Shown here piece by piece: positions 45,779-59,161 of a stretch of DNA of 64,000 nt. The DNA lies in NCBI GenBank assembly GCA_010015655.1, contig ML976682.1, positions 1 to 64,000 on the forward strand, given 5' to 3'. The notes beneath the pieces are model-generated. The model did no database searches and was not told the DNA's origin. It worked only from the letters and a program-made list of their open reading frames with translations. Both the position numbers and the translations under genes were made by a program. Every line of letters starts with the position of its first letter. Position 1 is the first letter of the stretch. This DNA is from Bimuria novae-zelandiae CBS 107.79. Taxonomy: Eukaryota; Ascomycota; Dothideomycetes; Pleosporales; Didymosphaeriaceae.

Positions 45779-46068
45779 TGTGACGGCCTGGCATGCCGGC
45801 AGGACACATGACCTCGCGTGAGAGGCGCGACTGCCTCACGCCTGGGTGCAGCTGCCTCACGCCTGGGTGCAGCTGCCTCACGCCTGGGCGCAGCTGCCCA
45901 CGCACCCAGTGTAGCTATCTCGGATAGATAGATGTTCCGTGCCGAGCGGCAGCGCATAAAAGCGCCGCAGGCCTGTGTACCTATAGTCTCCTCATCTTAG
46001 TGTAGCTGAAATAGAGCTAACCTACTTTATCTACTCTCTTAATGCAGGAGCCTATACCTGTTTTTATA
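45779..46068 (+). repeat. 5' LTR of gypsy with three 21-bp repeats
   Basis: It starts TGTGACGGCCTGGCATGCC. Three tandem 21-bp units (45831-45893, CTGCCTCACGCCTGGGTGCA type) are present, against two in the 3' LTR; this explains the full 21-bp length difference. Its outer bases escaped damage while the inner end (TTTTTATA for TCCTCACA) is RIP-changed. Confidence 0.9.
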
Positions 46069-46149
46069 TTACACTAAGATCTCTTTACTTAGCTAGAAAT
46101 AGTAATAAAATATTAAATTAAACTGCTTAATCTGCCTGCGCGCACGACT

Positions 46150-49100
46150 TAATAATAACTACTTTAAAAAATTTATTACATAACTACGCTAAGCTATTAG
46201 TTTATTATAAAATATAATTACCCGCAACGAAAGGTCCTAATACTACTAAGCAACGTACTACTTAAAGGGAGTTAAAGGACGTAGTTTAAAAATAGCACGC
46301 TATAGCTAGCTAAAAGAGCTAATTAGCCTGTCGCCCTTTGCTTAACAAACGTGCTATATAGGTAACCTACTACTTACGTAAAGAGGGCTATAAGAGCCCT
46401 AGCCTCTATAAGAGAGGAACCTATCCCTACTAACTATTTTAAGCACTACCTGCTCGCCTTCTCCCTACTAGAGAACTAATAACTAGCTACTTTACCTATA
46501 GTATTAATAAAATAGCACTAAAACACCTATTTATAGTGTTAGTCTTAGAAAAGGAGATACTAGGCAGCGCGTACAACCTATCCAAGCCCTTTATCTACTA
46601 AGAACACGAAATCCAGAGCTATGGCTCTATTACTAAGAAAAACCATAATTAAGACACTTCCCTAAAACTTGCTTATATCTAGTAAGGTATTAATAAGGAC
46701 CTCTTGCAACCTTCTTAGCTACCTACGTTTATTAGTAATAACCTAATTACTACGACGCTAGAGGCCGTAATTAAGCATTTTAGGTAGGAACTAGCAAAGA
46801 TTACTATAGAGCTAGTTAGCTAGCTACTTCTTCGTGGTGTAGAGCGATAATAACTGTATATATACCGCCAGATTACTACTAATGCCTTAGCTAAAGGCGA
46901 AGGGCTATATAGAGCCCTCGTTTAAGCGTAGCAAAAGATAGATAGGTTAGAAGCCTAACTTGCTAAATAGGCTATAGTAGGCTCTACCCCTAATACACTA
47001 GTAACTTAATCTTGTATAACTAAATTCTAAATTCTTCTTTAGACCTTAAGCTAGAGCGTCCCCTCTACTAACGACCCGCTAAGCTCTAAGTTTAGCAAGC
47101 CTAATAACTTATGTTTTTTACGCTTATTACTATTTAAGCCTATTACTTGTTTATATACACGCTCTTTAGGCGTAAGCTAGCGCTTAGTTAAGTTCCTAGA
47201 CCCTCCGCTGCTCTTAGATGGCAAGATAACTACGACCTTTAAGCACTAGAGGGCCTATATAGAGAATAAACTTTAGTCTAACCACGATTGGTTTGTAGGA
47301 AAGACTTTAGAGGATACCTAAGAGCGTATCGTAGCATATATAACTACACGCATAGAGGATCCCGCCCGTAACTAACTTATAACTTTAATTAGAGCTCTAT
47401 AAGATGGTGGCGAACGCATTAATAGCGAATTTATAATAAATATAATAGAGCAAGCTTTTAGCGACCTATATAAGAAGAAGAAGGCCTATTAGGCATTTAT
47501 CTAACTACGCCTCCACTCTATAGCTAAGTTTACTAGCTTCTAAGTAGACTTCTTTCGCCTTACGATGCAGCGTAAGCTACCTGCTAATTAATAGGTTAAA
47601 GAGTTCTATAAGAAGCTTATAGATTAACTCTATATAGATATAGGCTATAATGTTCGTTGCCTTAAGGATAATTACTCTAAATTTATTAACATCGCCCGCG
47701 ACCTCGCACGAGAGGTAGTAATTATAGACTCTTAGGTTATAGCGCGCGCTAAATAAGAATCTCGAAAGAAGGCTACTCCTACCTTAGCTACTAGGTCTCG
47801 CGAGTACGCTTTAATACTAGCGTAGCCTCTTACTCGTATATAGCTAACGCGCGCTGCCACTATAGCTCTAAGTAGCTAGCTTACCTACTACTATTATAAA
47901 AAGTTAAGATATATTACTCGAGACTGCCTAAATAGCCCTATTAATTAGAAAGCGTTAGAGGCTAGTAATTTAGCATCGCAAGCTAATAAAGAGGTATATT
48001 ATAAGGCTAAGGACAGAGGCTTCCTCTCTTCTAATAAGGAATTAGGAAAAGTATTACTCTAGGGGAAGTCTCCTTCCTAGAGAATCCTATAGGAGCTACT
48101 AGTATATAAGACCTCTTATTTAGCAAAAGTGCTTTTACTCTGCCTTGCCGCATCTTAACGAACGGGCTAGTAATTAGGTTAAAGGCTCTTATTAACACAG
48201 GCGCAGGTAGCTACGTTCTAGTTTACCTTAAATACCTCCGCATAATTAAGAAGGGACTTAAGGTATTTATTAAAAGCATGGAAGCTGTTCCCCTAGCTAG
48301 ATATAATAGTTAACTAAACGGGCAGGTGAATAAGCACTTCTAGGCTAACCTAGTACTAAATAGCCACCGCCTTACTACTCACTTTATACCCTGCGACACT
48401 AGCCACCATGACCTTATAGTTAGCCGCAAGCTTCTCGAGGAAGCTAACGTCTAGATTAACTATAGGTAGTAGATACTTAAGTAGTTAGATATAATATAGA
48501 TTAACTATAAACAAGATATTATTATTCTAACGCGGGGCACAGCTACAGGAATTAATCCTAAGTATTAGGTAGATGCTAACTAACGTGACAAGCTTATAGA
48601 CGTGGCTATTATACGGCATATTTACCGCTTATTGTAGCAATCCCCTTAGCGTCGTACCTACTAGAAGAACCTAGCGAAGATAGAGGAGCAGCTCCGCTAC
48701 TAAACGCTATTATTATAAGAGTAGTAGCTAACTCGCCCTAAACCTGTCTCTCGCGAGGATCTCGCTAAGGCAGGCCTTAAAATTAATATTATAAAAGCTA
48801 TAGTATTTATAATTAATGCGCGTTAGAAAGAGATAGTTATTAGCTATATTAGTATTTACAAAGTAGAGAAGCTAATCTAAGATCGTAAGGAGAAGCTAGG
48901 CTAAATAGACCCGCTAGACCTAGATAAAGAACTCCGCTAGCTTCTTGCAAAGAAGTTACTATTCCTAGGCTATACAGGCGCTACCCTAGCTTACTTCTTA
49001 AAGAAGGACTCTAACGTACTACTTCTACACCGCGACAGCGTTAATTATAATATTAAGCTAACCGCGGATAATATACTAATATTAAGCCTACTATATAGTA

Positions 49101-52100
49101 TGTTTCTAGAGTAGTTATAGCTTATTAAGGATTACCTAAATAACTACCTCTAACGCGGCGTTATTACTTATAGCAACGCGCCTTACGCCTTACTAGTACT
49201 ATTTACTAAGAAGCCTAGAGGGGGGTGGCGATTTTATGTTAACTATCGCAAGCTTAACGCTATTATAAAGAAAGATATCTATCCTATCTTACTTATCTAA
49301 GAGACCCTTGCGAGGCTTGCCTGTGCTAAGATATTTACTAAGCTAGACGTACGGCAGGCCTTTTATCGCATTTAACTAGATAAGGAAGCAGAGGACTTAA
49401 CCACGTTTTATATACGCTATAGTAACTATAAGTATCGTATGCTCTTATTTAGTCTCTATAATAGACCTGCTACCTTTTAGTAATATATTAACAGGGTATT
49501 ATATAGCCTACTTAACGACTTTTGCATAGCATATCTGGACGATATCCTTATCTACTTAGAGGATCCACTACACTATAAGGAGCATGTTACGTAGGTGCTT
49601 AAACGACTCCGCGACGCTGGTTTGCAAGTAGATATTAAGAAGAGTAAGTTTATAGTAACTAGGATAAAGTTCTTTAGCCTTATTATTAGCACTTAAGGTA
49701 TTTAGAAGGACCTAGAGAAGATCGCTGCTATACAGGACTAGCCTATACTTATATTAGTTAAAAGCATATAGTTATTTTTAGGCTTCTATAACTTCTACTA
49801 AACCTTCCTTAAGGACTATAGACGTATTATTAGACTGCTTATAAAGCTCCTTAAGAAGGGCGCCTAGCATGCCTTTAGAGAGCAAGAGCTTGCAGCCTTT
49901 TAGCAAGTTAAAGACCTTATACTATTAGATAATATACTTACTTACTACTCTCCCTATCGCGTCACACGTATAGAAACAAACGCGAGCGATAGTATTATTA
50001 CTAGCGTACTCTCTTAGCTATAGGACGACGGACTCTAGCGACCTATAGCCTTCTATTCTAAGATAATAAGCGACCCGCAAATGAACTACGATATACACGA
50101 TAAAGAGATGCTAGCCGTGATCTATAGCCTTAAAGAATAGAGATCTTAGCTTATTAGTCTATAAACGACTGAGCCCTTTAGCGCTATTACTAACTATTAA
50201 GTGCTAGAGTACTTTTCTACTAAGCGCAAGCTTACTCCTTGATAGATACGCTAGGCTATAATAGTGGCTAATTTTAACCTAAAGCTTACCTACTAACTAG
50301 GCACTACTAACGTAGTGGCTAACGCGCTGTCACGCAAGTAGGAGGAACTATAGACTTAAAAGAAGAAGGATAAGATAGCTTATATAAAGGTCTTTTTATA
50401 GGCTAAGTAGCTAGACGTTAATATAGTGTAAGAAGCTATAACCCAACTCGCTAACCTAGCTACTTAAGGATTACAAGGCCAGGAGCTTAAGATCGCTATA
50501 ATAGACACCTTTCTAGCCTCTCCCTTTGCAGAGGATCCTTATGCCCTTGTTAATTAGGTAATTAAGGTAAACCAGAATCACGATAGCCTATAAAAGCTGT
50601 AGGAAAAAGCTCTATCTAATAACTAAGGACTATAGAAGCTAAATAATTAAGATCTACTTCTATATAAAGATTAGCTAGTTGTCCTAGCAGTTAACTTCCT
50701 ACGTACCTACTTAATTTAAGCTGCCTATGCTACGTAGCTTACTGTTTACCCAGGAAAAACGAAGATAGCGAAGCTACTTAGAGATTAGTACTACTAGCTA
50801 AATCTAGTAAAGGATGTGAACACCTATATCGCCGCCTATAAGGCTTATTAATAGAGTTATACGCCCTGCGACCGCACCCTAGAACTACTTAAGCTACTAC
50901 TAATACTAGAGTAAGCATAGTAAGACGTTTTAATAGACTTTAAGTTATTCTCACCCGATAAGAAAGGGTATAATAACGCCTTTATTATAGTTAACCGCCT
51001 AAGTAAGCGCTGCTTCTCACTGCCCTGCCACAAGACAACCACGGCGGAACAGGCTATAGATATGTACTATCGCTATATCTGGTGCGTGTACGGCCCACCC
51101 AAGTCTATCGTCTCTAATCAAGGCCCGCAGTTTATCTTAGCATTTATAAACAAGCTATACTAACTTATAGGCGTTAAGTAAAAGCTCTTAATAGCTTATT
51201 ATTCTTAGACTAATAGTAACATAGAAATTATAAACTAGTACCTTAACTAGCGCCTTTGCCTATTTATTAACTACTACTAGGATAACTAGTCTGACCTACT
51301 ACCCTGCATGGACTAGGGTCAGGCTATACTGCCTCATGAGACTACAGGCCTCTCGCCGTACGAGATCGAGTTCGGATATTAGCCTACACACTACTAGGAC
51401 TAGGAAGAGCGGATAAAGACCTCGCCCACAGCCCGTGAGTAGATGTCCCAAGAGGAAGCGTAGAACTACGCAAAGGTTTAATACAACGCTGTAAAACAGG
51501 CTATAAAGATAGCTTAAAAAGGGATTATTTATGCCTAGGAGCAATAAGCACGTTAAGCAAATAAGAAGTAATATAAGCTAGATTTTAGAGTAGGCGATTA
51601 AGTCTATATTACGCTAAAAGGCTTTATAACTAACTAGCCTAGTTAGAAGCTTAACTAGTAGATGTATAGGCCCTACCTAATTATCGCTATAAAAGGATAC
51701 TCCTACTAAGTTAAGCTTTCGCTATATATGCATATGCATAATATCTTCTATGTAGACTACTTACGGAAAGCCGCTATAGACACACTGCCAGGTTAGATAG
51801 AGCTAGAAGAGGAGCTAATAGAGGTTAACGGCAACCTAGAATAGTAAGTAAAGGAGATCCTTAATAGCCGCATCTACTAAGGACATTTATAATATAAAGT
51901 TTCCTAGACTACCTATAATCCTAACCCTACCTAGTACAACGCCTAAGGCTTTGTTAGGGCACTACATAAAGTAAAGGAGTATTATAACGTATACCTAGAT
52001 AAAGCGGGGCTACTACTATAACTAGATATCTGGCTGCGAGCGTATAAGGCCAGCACCTATCTAGAGATAATAGAGGAAGATAATAAAGCTACAGTTATAT

Positions 52101-52110
52101 TAGCATAAAG
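46150..52110 (+). pseudogene. degenerate gypsy gag-pol
   Basis: Gag zinc-knuckle text C-Y-Y-Y-K-K-L-R-Y-I-T-R-D-C lies near 47890. Protease text A-L-I-N-T-G-A-G-S-Y-V-L lies near 48190. RT has K-L-D-V-R-Q-A-F (about 49340) and A-Y-L-D-D-I-L-I-Y (about 49530-49557). The H-P-G-K-T-K region of integrase is near 50740 and G-P-P-K-S-I-V-S-N-Q-G-P-Q-F (D changed to N) near 51090-51130, then G-L-S-P-Y-E-I-E-F-G-Y (about 51350). Stops TAG and TAA are frequent throughout. Confidence 0.85.
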
Positions 52111-52172
52111 CAAGACACGAAGGAGGTAACATAATAGACTTAGAGAACTGCGCCCACCTTAGAGGGGGGTAA

Positions 52173-52441
52173 TGTAATAGCCTAGTATGCTGGCAGGACA
52201 CATGACCTCGCGTGAGGGGCGCGACTGCCTTACGCCTGGGTGTAGCTGCCTTACGCCTGGGCGCAGCTACCCACGCACCTAGTGTAGCTATCTTGGATAG
52301 ATAGATGTTCCGTGCCGAGCGGCAGCGCATAAAAGCGCCGCAGGCCTGTGTACCTACAGTCTCCTCATCTTAGTGTAGCTGAAATAGAGCCAACCTACCT
52401 CATCTACTCTCTTGATGCAGGAGCCTGTGCCCGTCCTCACA
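52173..52441 (+). repeat. 3' LTR of gypsy with two 21-bp repeats
   Basis: Partner of 45779-46068. Here the 5' end is RIP-changed (TGTAATAGCCTAGTATGC) while the 3' end is well kept. The 21-bp units are 52225-52245 and 52246-52266. Confidence 0.9.
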
Positions 52442-52448
52442 CTTATTA

Positions 52449-52646
52449 TGTTACGCTCTATAAGCTAGAGGGTATATTATAAAAAGCACCTTACTAAAGC
52501 TTTTTACGCTAGCTAAGATTAAGCTAAGTAGTTAAGTAGCTAAGCACGCGATCTCTTAAACTTATAAATAGCTAGTTATTATAACGCTTTTTCTCCTTAA
52601 TAGACTTTGTTTTCGAGCTCCCTAATCGTTGTGACTGTGCGCCACA
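52449..52646 (+). repeat. degenerate LTR-like repeat, right copy
   Basis: Partner of 44004-44223, ending GTGCGCCACA. No matching 5-bp target duplication could be found at the outer ends, as expected if the element is old. Confidence 0.55.
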
Positions 52647-52656
52647 AGTAACTAGT

Positions 52657-53140
52657 TGTTAAGTCCCTAAGGGGTAGCTGGTCCCTATGGGGCTAAGGTT
52701 GGTTCTTAGGTAAGAGTACTAGTAAGGTAAGGAAGGGGTTATTAATAGCTTATATATATTAATAAGATATTAGTATTAAAAATAATACATAGTTATAAAT
52801 AAATTATTAATACTTTAGTATAATCTAAATATTAGATTAATAAATAATGTCAAACACGAAGATAAAGAGTCTATCTCTAGTGTTCCTATATACTAGTCCT
52901 AGACTGCTCGCTGGCAAGCGCTCTCTCTAGAGCGCTCTCTCCAAGTCGCTCTTCCCAGATCGCTCTCTCCAAGTCGCTCTTCCCAGATCGCTCTCTAACG
53001 AGCGCTCTCGGGAGAGCAGTCACATGACTTCGTAAGCGCTGACAACGCGGTAAGCGAAGACAAGGGTGTCTCCACGTGTACGCGCTGTGACTAAGTACAA
53101 AATGGTTCGCTGTCCTTATGTTAGATCGTGGATCCTAACA
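52657..53140. repeat. solo LTR (484 bp) with CTAGT target duplication
   Basis: It is bounded by TGTTAAGTCC and ATCCTAACA and flanked by CTAGT on both sides (52652-52656 and 53141-53145). The ends are inverted TGTTA/TAACA. A 28-bp unit occurs twice in tandem (52933-52960 and 52961-52988), between CTCTCTAGAGCG-type inverted motifs. Orientation is undetermined. The first half is RIP-like and the second half is GC-normal. Confidence 0.85.
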
Positions 53141-53145
53141 CTAGT

Positions 53146-56100
53146 CTATTATATAGAATATTATAATCCTTAATTAGGTGTATATAATATGAAGTAATTA
53201 TCTTATTAATATTTATATTTAAGTTAGCTATAGCCTTTATTTAAGTAAAGTACCTAGTATAGTAATGTTATGAGGTGCTCACGCCTTGGTCAGATCTAGG
53301 TTAGGGTAGCAAGGCTAAAGTAGCACTTTATAAATTATTTAATAGTATAAGTTAATACAATAACTTAGCGCGTAGCTATATAATTTAATCTTATAATAAA
53401 TAAAATAACTATTAGTCTATATAGAGAACTTACTCGTGTAGAAGATATATAAGTTAACTGTAAAAAATAATATTAATAGGAGAACTATTATACTATATAC
53501 TAGTCTATTTCTTCCTCTATTCCTAGGTAATCTAATAATTACCCTCGTTCTTAGCGGATCACCTTCGATCTAGCATTAAAGCTAGTTCTTAGTAGATTAT
53601 AATTACGGAATCCTTACTAACCTAAGCGGTCCCGCAAGCCCTTATAAGCTAGCTATAGTATAGTATTATTTACCTCCCTTTATTTATTATTAATTATAGT
53701 AGTACTATAGTTTAGGTTCTTTAAGCTTATAATATTATTTCCCCTCGTAAAGTAATTATCCTAATATCTATTTTTATTTTATAAATTTATAGCGGCGCTA
53801 GCGTGCGCGCGTATAAGTGGTTATTAAGGCCCCTACTATAAGTTTACTTTTTACCTTTTCTATTACCTACTTATACTTACTATATTTAGGTAAAGGTTAG
53901 TGTAATCTAGTTCTAACGCAGACTAAGCGTTAGGAGATAAAGGTAAAGTAGCGTTAAATAGTTACTAAGCTTTATAAGGCTTATTGTTAGGTCCTTAACC
54001 TAGAGGAGGCATTAGCTACTATAAAGAAAAAGGAGCGTTATCGCGAGCTAAAAAAATTATATTAATAAAGAAGTTAAAAAAGCGAGAGCATGCTACTAGA
54101 ATTCTTAACTTTTTTTGCTTTTAAAAGTATAGCTACCAACGTCCCTGCTTTAAATTTACTACTACTACCTATATTTAACTTAGGCTAGTTATAGGCTAAC
54201 TTATTTATTCCTTTTAATCTTTTTATATGCTTTAACTTCTCTAATTTTCTTACGGATCTAATTACAGTGCCTCTAAATGTTCCTTGTGGAATCTCTCTAG
54301 CGCTATCTTATAGTTCGTAAGGTTTTATACTAGTTCTTACGTATTACGGTTCTCTAGCTATCCTTCCTATTTTACTAAGTATTTATACTAATATTTAATC
54401 TTCTGTAGGTCTCTAATTGCCTTAACCTTATATTCTTTATCTTTAAGTTCTAGTTATAATTCTAGCTTAGCGTTTGGGGGTGCTAGTTCTAATAATAATT
54501 TATAGAAAACGAGATGTATACGTGTATTTATAAGTAACTATAATTTAAAATTAACTAGGCCTCTAACTTCCTAGATTTTAAATAGTTCTTTTTAAAGATT
54601 ATCTAATTTCTTACTTAGCTATATTATTTTAAAAAGATTTTATAAGAGAAAAACTTTATCCACCTTTTAAAAGGTTAGTTCCTTAATCCTTTTTTATTTG
54701 CCTGCTTCGCTATTTATATATTTTACTAAGTAATATTTTTACGTAGCGTCTTATATAAGTCCTTTACAAGTTCTACTTTTTTAGCTATATCTTTTGCAAC
54801 GCTTTTAATGTCTAATAAATTTTAGTAAGTTCTTAGCTCGTGTCTATAGTTGGCGTAGTATAGCGAGTACCCTGTAGTCGCCAATCTTGCGCTATTATAT
54901 ACTAGTTAAGCTATTAGTAGTAGCTTAACCTAGTTATCCTATAGCTTATTTATATATATTTAAAGATATTTTCCTAATAACTAATTAGTTTGTTCTATTT
55001 ATCTATAAATTTCTAGGTAGAAGCTTATTATAAGCTTGTGCTTAATACCTAATATAGCGATAAACATAGTCTAATACAAAGACGTGAATATCTTAGCTCT
55101 ATTAGTAATAAACTTATCTAGTTATTTAACCTGAGATATAAGTTTTTATTTTACTATATAGGGTAATTCTTTTGCTAATATAGCTTTCTTAATTAGTATA
55201 AATCTTAATTCCTTAGTAATGTAATTTACTATAACTAAAATAAAGTTATAAGGGCGTTCATTCACTAGTGCTAATAATACTAGGAGCTTTATAATAAAGT
55301 CTATAGTTACGCTAGACTACAGTCTTAGGGGCGGCTATAGTAGTTATAGAAGGCTATAAGGCTTATGTCCTTTAGGCTTATTTTTATAATATGCTAAATA
55401 GTTGCGTAGCACCTTTTATACTACTTATTATAGCTTAAAAAGAGCGTATTTATTCGCGACTTAGCGCGTTATTTTAATAATTTTTAGGTATTATTATTCC
55501 CTACCTTTATATAGTTCTCTAACTAATAGTAATAGTACTTAATTACTTATTTATACCTTATTATAGTAATTGTGCGTTGGTAACTTTATAGTCTAGTTAA
55601 AATTATATACGTATTAATTATTATCTGTAAGTATTTTATAGTTTTAAAAGTTAGCTATAAGTAGTTTATAATAGGCAAGGTCTGCGCGTCGTGCCTCTAA
55701 CGTGGGCGTAAGCTATGTTTTATTATAGCGAAGGATTCCGTCCTTCGCATAGGCTAGAATTATAATATAGTTACTACTATTCTCTTTTTTTACTAGATTT
55801 AATCGCCTACTAAGTGCGTTTACTACAGCGTTTATGTTTCCTAGTAGGTGTGTAATACAGAAGTTTAATTCTACTATTTACTTAGACTATTTAGCTTATT
55901 ATTAATTTATCTTCTTTATTATTATAAAGCGCGTAAGGTTAAAGTAGTTAAAAAATACCTTTATCTAGTACTTAGCTCCTTTAAGCTATACTTTTTATTA
56001 TTTAAAATAGTTAATAATCGCGAGTAGCTCCTTATTATAAATTTTATAGTTAAGTTCTACTTCTAAGAGTTTTCTTACGTGGTAAAAGACTAGTCTCTAT

Positions 56101-58776
56101 TTCTTATTATTATATTCTTATAGCTGTACGACCCCTAGCGTATAGTCTAATACGTCCGTATAGATATAATACTACCACTTTAGGTTATATATTTATAGTA
56201 GGGGTGCCGTTAAGAATAGGTGCTTTAGTTATTTAAAAGCTCTTTTTTTTTCTTTTTATAAAAGTTGCTATTTTCCTGTCTTTATAAGTTCTATTAGTAA
56301 AGTGGTAACCTTTAAGTAGTTCTTAATAAATTTGCGATAGAAGTTAGTAAAGCCTAAAAATAATTAAATATTTTTTACTAACTTTAGTAGTAACTATTTT
56401 TTTATTATTATAATATTTTTAAAATCTATCTTAATACCTTTCTAAGATATAATAAATCCCAGATATTCCGTTTCCGTGACGTGAAACTCGCATTTCTTGG
56501 GGTGTAGGAGTAATTAATGTTCCTGTAACTTTCGCAACACCTTGCGAACGTGTTCCTTGTATTCTTCTAGTATCCCGCTTGAGTATATTAATACATTATC
56601 GAGGTATGCCGTGCAGAATACGTCTAAGTATTTATATAATACCTAATTTATAAGCTCTTAGAAGGTTCTAAGGGCATTTATTTGTCCTATTAGCATAACT
56701 ATATATTTAAAAAGGCTATATTATATGCAAAAGGCTATTATCTACTTATATTCTTTTATAATTTGTATCTTATAAAATCTATCTTAAATATTAAATTTAG
56801 TAAACTACTTGGCTCCTTAAAGTTAATCTATAAGCTCCGTTACTAGTAGTAATAGATAGTAGTTTTTAATTATTACGATATTTAGCTATCTATAATTTAT
56901 ATAAAGTCGTAGCCGGCCGTCTTTCTTAGACATAAAGAGTATAGGAAAAGCTATAGAACTCTAACTAGGCTTTTATTTCTTAAAGTAAAGATTTTTCTTT
57001 AATAGCTCCTTAAGCTCTTTTTCTTATTTATAAGTAAAGGGTTATAGGTGCTTTAGCTGTAATTTTACTCTCTTTACTAGTAGTATCTTATAATGCCACG
57101 CTTAGTATTTAGGTAAGACTATTTTACTATATTTCTTAAATAAGTCTACAAATTCTTAGCACTCTATTAGCAGACTAGGGTCTTTATTAGCTATTTTAGC
57201 TAATTTAACCTATAGGCAGCGCACATGCTCTAGGTATTACTTAAAAATTCTATTTATTTTATAGACTAATATCTTTTATATTATAGATGCGTAGTTCTCT
57301 TTTCTTACCTAAGGTTCTTAGAGGGTCCCTTTCCGCCGAGGCTCTACTTTGGCCATTACTAGTGGATTCCTAAGAAGAATCGTCCTTACTATCCAATCTA
57401 TTTATAGATTATGTAGTTTAACCTATTTTTATCTAATAATAGCTTCTATATTACCTATCTCTGCGATAGTGAATAGATACTAGCTTTCTAAGCCTTTAAT
57501 ATTAACTTATACCAGCGCCGTTTCTAGGCGTAGCTAACTATTACTATATCCATATAATTAGGTTTTATCTATAAATCCTATTTACAATAGTATTCTCTTA
57601 TTATAATAGGGTATATTGTATTTCTTAACTATTCTTAGGAATATTAAATTCGTATTTACCCCTAAGTTAATAAGTGCCTTTATATAATACTTATATATTA
57701 TAATAGTCTTAATTAAGCGTCTTTCTACTCTATTAGTATCCGCTTAATAAGCTATAAGAATAGCACTATTACTAGTATAGCTTATTGTCTAGTGGCGTCT
57801 TAGTTTTTTAAATCCTTAGGCCCGCTATTTACGTCTATAGTCTCTTAAATCTAATCTTTAATTTATGCTAACTTTAAAATTTCTTAGTCCTTATACTACT
57901 TATATTACTAGTAGTATAGCTTATAGGCCTTTCTTATTTTATTAGCTTTATACACTCCTAGGATCCCGTGCTAAGAGTAATTTAGTGTTAGACACTTATA
58001 TATTATAAGCTTATAGTAGCTTAATTAGTTCTTAGAGGAAGCTACTTCCTCCTATAAACTTAAATATATAAAGCACTAAGGATAATACTTATTTTATAAG
58101 ATAAATAGGTACGGTTTCTTTTATCTTATTTAAGTACTCTTATAACTTCCTTAGGGTTATAAGAATTCATGCCTTATAGAAACTATTTAGTTACGTACTT
58201 GTATTTGGCGTAGATATTATAAGTATCCTTAAAGCACCTGTGCTAACTATTCTACTTATAGTATTTTATTTAGTAGAGTAGAAAGTATTTATAGTAATTA
58301 TTAGGTACCCTGCACTAATCCTTGCTTAGTTAATAGTAGTTTAGATTTTTAGGGATATAAACTACCTTAGCTTATCCTTTATAGTGCTATTAATATTTTT
58401 TTTAATATATTACTACTATTCCGCGCGTGCATATTACTTAACTATTATAATTTAATATAGGAAACGTGCTAGGACTCTTTATAGCTTTTTAGCTAGCTAA
58501 TAGGCGTTCTAGGTGTACGGTCCTTGCACGATTAACCTTTTATTATATTAAGGTAGGTAATATATGTTGCTATTATATACCTAGCATATATTATCTACTA
58601 GTTAGCTAAAGATTTTATATTCTTAGAGAACTGTTTATTCCTCTACTTACTCTATTAGGTTAGGGATCTCTTATGTAAGGTCCTTATTATCTATAGCTAG
58701 GGTAAGCGTAGCTATTACTACGTTAAGGAGGTTAGTTATATTAACCTTTATCTTTTACTTTTTATAGTCTCTTATT
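53146..58776 (-). mobile_element. degenerate Ty3/gypsy element, minus strand
   Basis: RT is readable on the minus strand at about 56430-56640: A-Y-L-D-N-V-L-I-Y, E-E-Y-K-E-H-V-R-K-V-L-R-K-L and H-P-K-K-C-E-F-H-V-T. This patch is much less mutated than its surroundings. Gag-like text lies near 58000-58700 next to the LTR at 58777-59161. The 3' end, toward 53.2-54 kb, could not be fixed and no matching second LTR was found. Confidence 0.7.
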
Positions 58777-59161
58777 GTATCGGCGCAGGTCACTTAAAGG
58801 ATTAATATTAGCGTATCTTCTAGCAGAGGTATATAGGAGTGCGTGTATAAGAATATAGCTTTAAATAAATTAAGTGCCTATAGGCCTAGTACGAAAGGAT
58901 ATAGAAAAGGTACTAAACTATAAAGGCCCTAAGCTTCTCTAAATACACCTTTTTCTAGATAGCTAGCTAGCATATAACTGCTATAGGTTAACCGTTAGTC
59001 TAATAGATCTAAAATAGGTCTAAATGAGATCTATAGTTCTTTATTAGTCTAATAGATCCGAAATTAGTCTAATACGGATAAGGATTAGTTTTTAAATAAT
59101 CTTAAATCTTATCTTAACTAGCTAAAGGTTCTTATATTAATAAGTAATTATTCCTGTTATA
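58777..59161 (-). repeat. probable LTR (385 bp) between two gypsy relics
   Basis: On the minus strand it starts TATAACAGG (RIP form of TGTAACAGG) and ends CCGATACA. A polypurine tract lies just outside it at 59162-59175, and gag-like text of the left element starts just inside. It contains several TAGTCTAATAGATC-type repeats (about 58990-59090). A second copy was not found, so confidence is modest. Confidence 0.5.

Larger units (their letters stand above)
45779..52441 (+). mobile_element. full-length Ty3/gypsy element, RIP-damaged
   Basis: It is 6663 bp with LTRs 45779-46068 (290 bp) and 52173-52441 (269 bp) and a perfect target duplication CTTAT (45774-45778 and 52442-52446). A polypurine tract (six G) precedes the 3' LTR. 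Order gag, protease, RT, RNase H, integrase places it in Ty3/gypsy. Confidence 0.93.

Noticed and set aside
45775..45957. Alanine/arginine-repeat protein on the minus strand
   Set aside because: It is simply the 21-bp tandem repeat of the gypsy LTR read through; the same frame appears in the 3' LTR.
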